Shown here piece by piece: positions 62,046 through 64,000 of a DNA stretch of 64,000 bases. The stretch's first letter is position 1. Each line of letters begins with the position of its first letter. The notes under the pieces are model-generated. The model saw only the letters and a list, made by a program, of their open reading frames with translations. It was not told where the DNA came from and did no database searches. The position numbers and the translations under genes were made by a program. Origin of the DNA: an uncultured Pedobacter sp. (GTDB lineage: Bacteria > Bacteroidota > Bacteroidia > Sphingobacteriales > Sphingobacteriaceae); assembly GCF_946480185.1 (NCBI RefSeq), contig NZ_CAMLIG010000002.1:248001-312000 (forward strand), written 5' to 3'.

Positions 62046-63371
62046 ATGGGATGTGGAAGTTGTTCATCAGGTGGTGGTTGCACCCCTAATGGCTGCAAAA
62101 GTAACGGCACCTGTTTAACAGACGGCGGTTGCAGCAAATTAGATGTTTACGATTGGTTGTCCGATATGGATTTACCTTCAAATTATAAGCCTTTTCCCTA
62201 CGTAGAAATACGTTTTAAAGGGTCTAGAAAAGATTTTTACAGAAATGATGAAAACATTTATATAGAAACCGGCGAATTAGTAGCAGTTGAAACCACAACT
62301 GGCGGTTATGATATTGGCCATGTTACCCTCACAGGCGAATTAGTGCGTATGCAGATGAAGCGCAAAAAGGTTACCGAAGACAAAGCGCAACTGAAACTTT
62401 ACCGAAAAGCTACTCCTCAGGACGTAGAAAAATGGAAAAACGCAAAAGAAAAAGAATCCGAAACAATGCATAAAGCCAGAACAATAGCTTTAGAACTGGG
62501 TTTAGCGATGAAACTTTCTGACGTAGAATACCAAGGAGACAAATCCAAAGCTACGTTTTACTATACTGCAGATGGCAGAGTTGATTTTAGAGAATTAATT
62601 AAAAAACTAGCCGAATCTTTTCGGGTTCGGATAGAAATGCGCCAGATTGGTATGCGCCAAGAAGCCAGTAGATTAGGTGGAATTGGCTCATGTGGCAGAG
62701 AACTTTGCTGCAGTACTTGGTTAACAGATTTTAAAACAGTTTCTACCTCTTCTGCCCGTTACCAAAACCTATCTTTAAATACATTAAAACTTGCCGGCCA
62801 ATGTGGCAAACTTAAATGTTGTTTAAATTATGAGCTTGACACTTATATGGATGCGCTTAAAACCATCCCTTCTAATGCTGACCGCTTAAAAACAGAAAAA
62901 GGAGAAGCTAGACTTCAAAAAACCGACATCTTTAAACAATTAATGTGGTTCAGTTATTTTGGAGACGACAACGCTTGGATTCCGGTTGAAGCAAAACGTG
63001 TAAAAGAGATTCAGGAGATGAATAAAAAAGGCGAAAAGCCCGAGGATTTACGCGATATGGCAGCAGTAATGGAAGAACTAAAGGCAACTGAAAAATCTTT
63101 TGATTACGAGAACGTTGTAGGACAGGATAGTTTGACGCGTTTAGACGAGAAAGCCCGCAAAAACAAAAATAATAACAGGAACAAAAACAGAACAAACAGG
63201 CCAACCCACAAAACTGAAAAACCTGCATCGGACACTAGCGCTCCAAAAAATACGGCTCCAAAAACCAGTACAGGCATTCCGTCAGAAAACACCGATAAAG
63301 CTGCTAAGCCAAAAAAAAATAATAGAAATAAAAAACGGAGGAATAACAATAGCAAACCCGATCAAGAATAA
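62046..63371 (+). CDS. ricT: PSP1-domain iron-sulfur regulatory protein (RicT/YaaT-like)
   Basis: A 441-residue protein with the PSP1 domain (about residues 120-260), including IGMRQEASRLGGIGSCGREL then CCSTWLTDFKTVS and LAGQCGKLKCCLNYELD. In Bacillus the homologue RicT forms a 4Fe-4S complex with RicA and RicF that controls RNA processing. The N-terminus is unusual: six cysteines in the first 28 residues (MGCGSCSSGGGC, then C17, C22 and C28). The C-terminal 90 residues are Lys/Asn-rich and disordered-looking. The gene is 4 bp after holB, and its stop shares one base with the gldH start. Confidence 0.92.
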   Translation: MGCGSCSSGGGCTPNGCKSNGTCLTDGGCSKLDVYDWLSDMDLPSNYKPFPYVEIRFKGSRKDFYRNDENIYIETGELVAVETTTGGYDIGHVTLTGELVRMQMKRKKVTEDKAQLKLYRKATPQDVEKWKNAKEKESETMHKARTIALELGLAMKLSDVEYQGDKSKATFYYTADGRVDFRELIKKLAESFRVRIEMRQIGMRQEASRLGGIGSCGRELCCSTWLTDFKTVSTSSARYQNLSLNTLKLAGQCGKLKCCLNYELDTYMDALKTIPSNADRLKTEKGEARLQKTDIFKQLMWFSYFGDDNAWIPVEAKRVKEIQEMNKKGEKPEDLRDMAAVMEELKATEKSFDYENVVGQDSLTRLDEKARKNKNNNRNKNRTNRPTHKTEKPASDTSAPKNTAPKTSTGIPSENTDKAAKPKKNNRNKKRRNNNSKPDQE

Positions 63372-63844
63372 TGGAACTTAAAAAGTTATTCATTTACTTT
63401 TCTTTTTTGATATTAATCTTGCAATCTTGTATAGATCAAAATATTAAAGTAGATACTTACAACGCTATGCCGAAACAAAATTGGACATACGTTAATCCCG
63501 TTAAGGCAACTTTAAATGTCACTGACAGTACGCAAGCTTACAACATCTATGTCAATTTTAGGCATACTGCAGATTATAAATATTCAAACATTTGGTTAAG
63601 ATTCCATATTATTGGACCCAATCAAAAAGATATTCCAATTAGACAAGAGTTTCAATTGGCTATGCCAGATGGTCAATGGTTAGGTAACGGTTCCGGAAAT
63701 TTATTTACCTACCAACTTATTTACAAACAGAACTACAAATTTGCCGGAACCGGCAAATACACCTTAATTGTTGAGCAGAACATGAGAGATAATCCGCTTA
63801 AAGGGATTAGCGACGCAGGAATTTATGTTGAGTTAGCAAAGTAA
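63371..63844 (+). CDS. gldH: Gliding motility lipoprotein GldH
   Basis: A 157-residue outer-membrane-attached lipoprotein of the GldH family, required for gliding in Flavobacterium and present in many non-gliding relatives. The lipobox is LQSC, with the lipidated Cys20 after the hydrophobic signal MELKKLFIYFSFLILILQ. The mature part has the family pattern IKVDTYNAMPKQNWTYVNPV then YNIYVNFRHTADYKYSNIWL and GQWLGNGSGNLFTYQLIY. It overlaps the ricT stop by 1 bp, so coupling is likely; a long hairpin terminator follows. Confidence 0.92.
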   Translation: MELKKLFIYFSFLILILQSCIDQNIKVDTYNAMPKQNWTYVNPVKATLNVTDSTQAYNIYVNFRHTADYKYSNIWLRFHIIGPNQKDIPIRQEFQLAMPDGQWLGNGSGNLFTYQLIYKQNYKFAGTGKYTLIVEQNMRDNPLKGISDAGIYVELAK

Positions 63845-63870
63845 AAATCATTAACCAATTTAATTGCTAA

Positions 63871-63907
63871 AGGAGTTTAAATTCTGATTTTCAGAATTTA
63901 AACTCCT
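63871..63907. terminator. Long hairpin after gldH
   Basis: Perfect 17-base arms (63871-63887 and 63891-63907) around TTT. It lies 26 bp after the gldH stop and 22 bp before the stop of an opposing gene, so it probably serves both. Confidence 0.85.
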
Positions 63908-63929
63908 ATCTCTCTTAATGTCGATATAG

Positions 63930-64000
63930 TTAATTAATAGTAATTACTTTAATGGTATAATCTGTCCCAACTTTGTGTCTGGGTTTGGTTGGGAAGAAAA
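63930..64000 (-). CDS. 3' end of a leftward gene (partial)
   Basis: A frame open from the window edge to a TAA at 63930-63932 encodes about 23 residues ending FFPTKPRHKVGTDYTIKVIT and IN. The convergent arrangement across a bidirectional hairpin supports a real gene end. Too short to identify. Confidence 0.5.
   Translation of the reverse strand, partial: FFPTKPRHKVGTDYTIKVITIN

Overview
The window comes from the chromosome of a Bacteroidota bacterium, most likely a Pedobacter-like member of the Sphingobacteriaceae. The signs are A+T-rich DNA, a CTnDOT-type conjugative-transposon module with RteC, candidate promoters of the TAnnTTTG type, a gliding-motility lipoprotein GldH, a type IX secretion sorting domain, a SusC-plug-like tail on an M56 peptidase, and lineage families such as DUF4403, DUF3945 and DUF2805. 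Family names are from memory of the protein families; no database search was possible.

Region 1 (1-about 6.7 kb) is accessory DNA. A leftward module holds topB (cut by the window edge), a DUF4099/DUF3945 protein, two excisionase-like helix-turn-helix proteins and rteC, the regulation and excision end of an integrative conjugative element. No integrase is visible, so the border is not located; it probably lies between rteC and the M56 gene. Next come a possible blaI remnant, an M56/BlaR1-like peptidase fused to a TonB C-terminal domain and a plug-like tail, and a Phd/VapC-type toxin-antitoxin pair with a palindrome over its promoter.

Region 2 (7.2-26.2 kb) is core. A PLP-dependent oxoamine synthase is followed by a complete leftward division and cell wall (dcw) cluster: mraZ-rsmH-ftsL-ftsI-murE-mraY-murD-ftsW-murG-murC-ftsQ-ftsA-ftsZ, with pgk upstream. 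The genes mostly overlap or nearly touch. Three 10-bp-spaced GTGG repeats precede mraZ, three DnaA-box-like 9-mers lie between ftsA and ftsZ, and a palindromic repeat sits at the starts of both murD and murG.

Region 3 (26.3-41.5 kb) is mixed. It has a DUF4403 lipoprotein, a 2OG-Fe(II) oxygenase, tRNA-Ala(GGC) with a duplicated 5' half, a PRC-barrel gene broken by one stop codon, redox enzymes (an old-yellow-enzyme homologue and a nitroreductase), an MscS channel, and a tail-to-tail pair of trehalose-6-phosphate synthase/phosphatase and a GH15 trehalase or glucoamylase. It ends with a GT51 transglycosylase carrying a long AsmA-like N-terminal region.

Region 4 (41.5-64 kb) is mostly housekeeping: Mrp and NifU iron-sulfur proteins, peptide deformylase, a GNAT-nitrilase fusion, murF, rmuC, queD-folE-SDR, a TetR-like regulator with an AarF/UbiB kinase, a frameshifted mepB, recG, ridA, an OmpA-family porin, an M24 aminopeptidase, and holB-ricT-gldH. 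Intergenic spaces hold several families of short repeats. I found no CRISPR array, rRNA or complete insertion sequence, and nothing I would call a wholly new system. The strongest leads are the composite repeat elements, the candidate regulatory sites and the broken genes listed in the findings.
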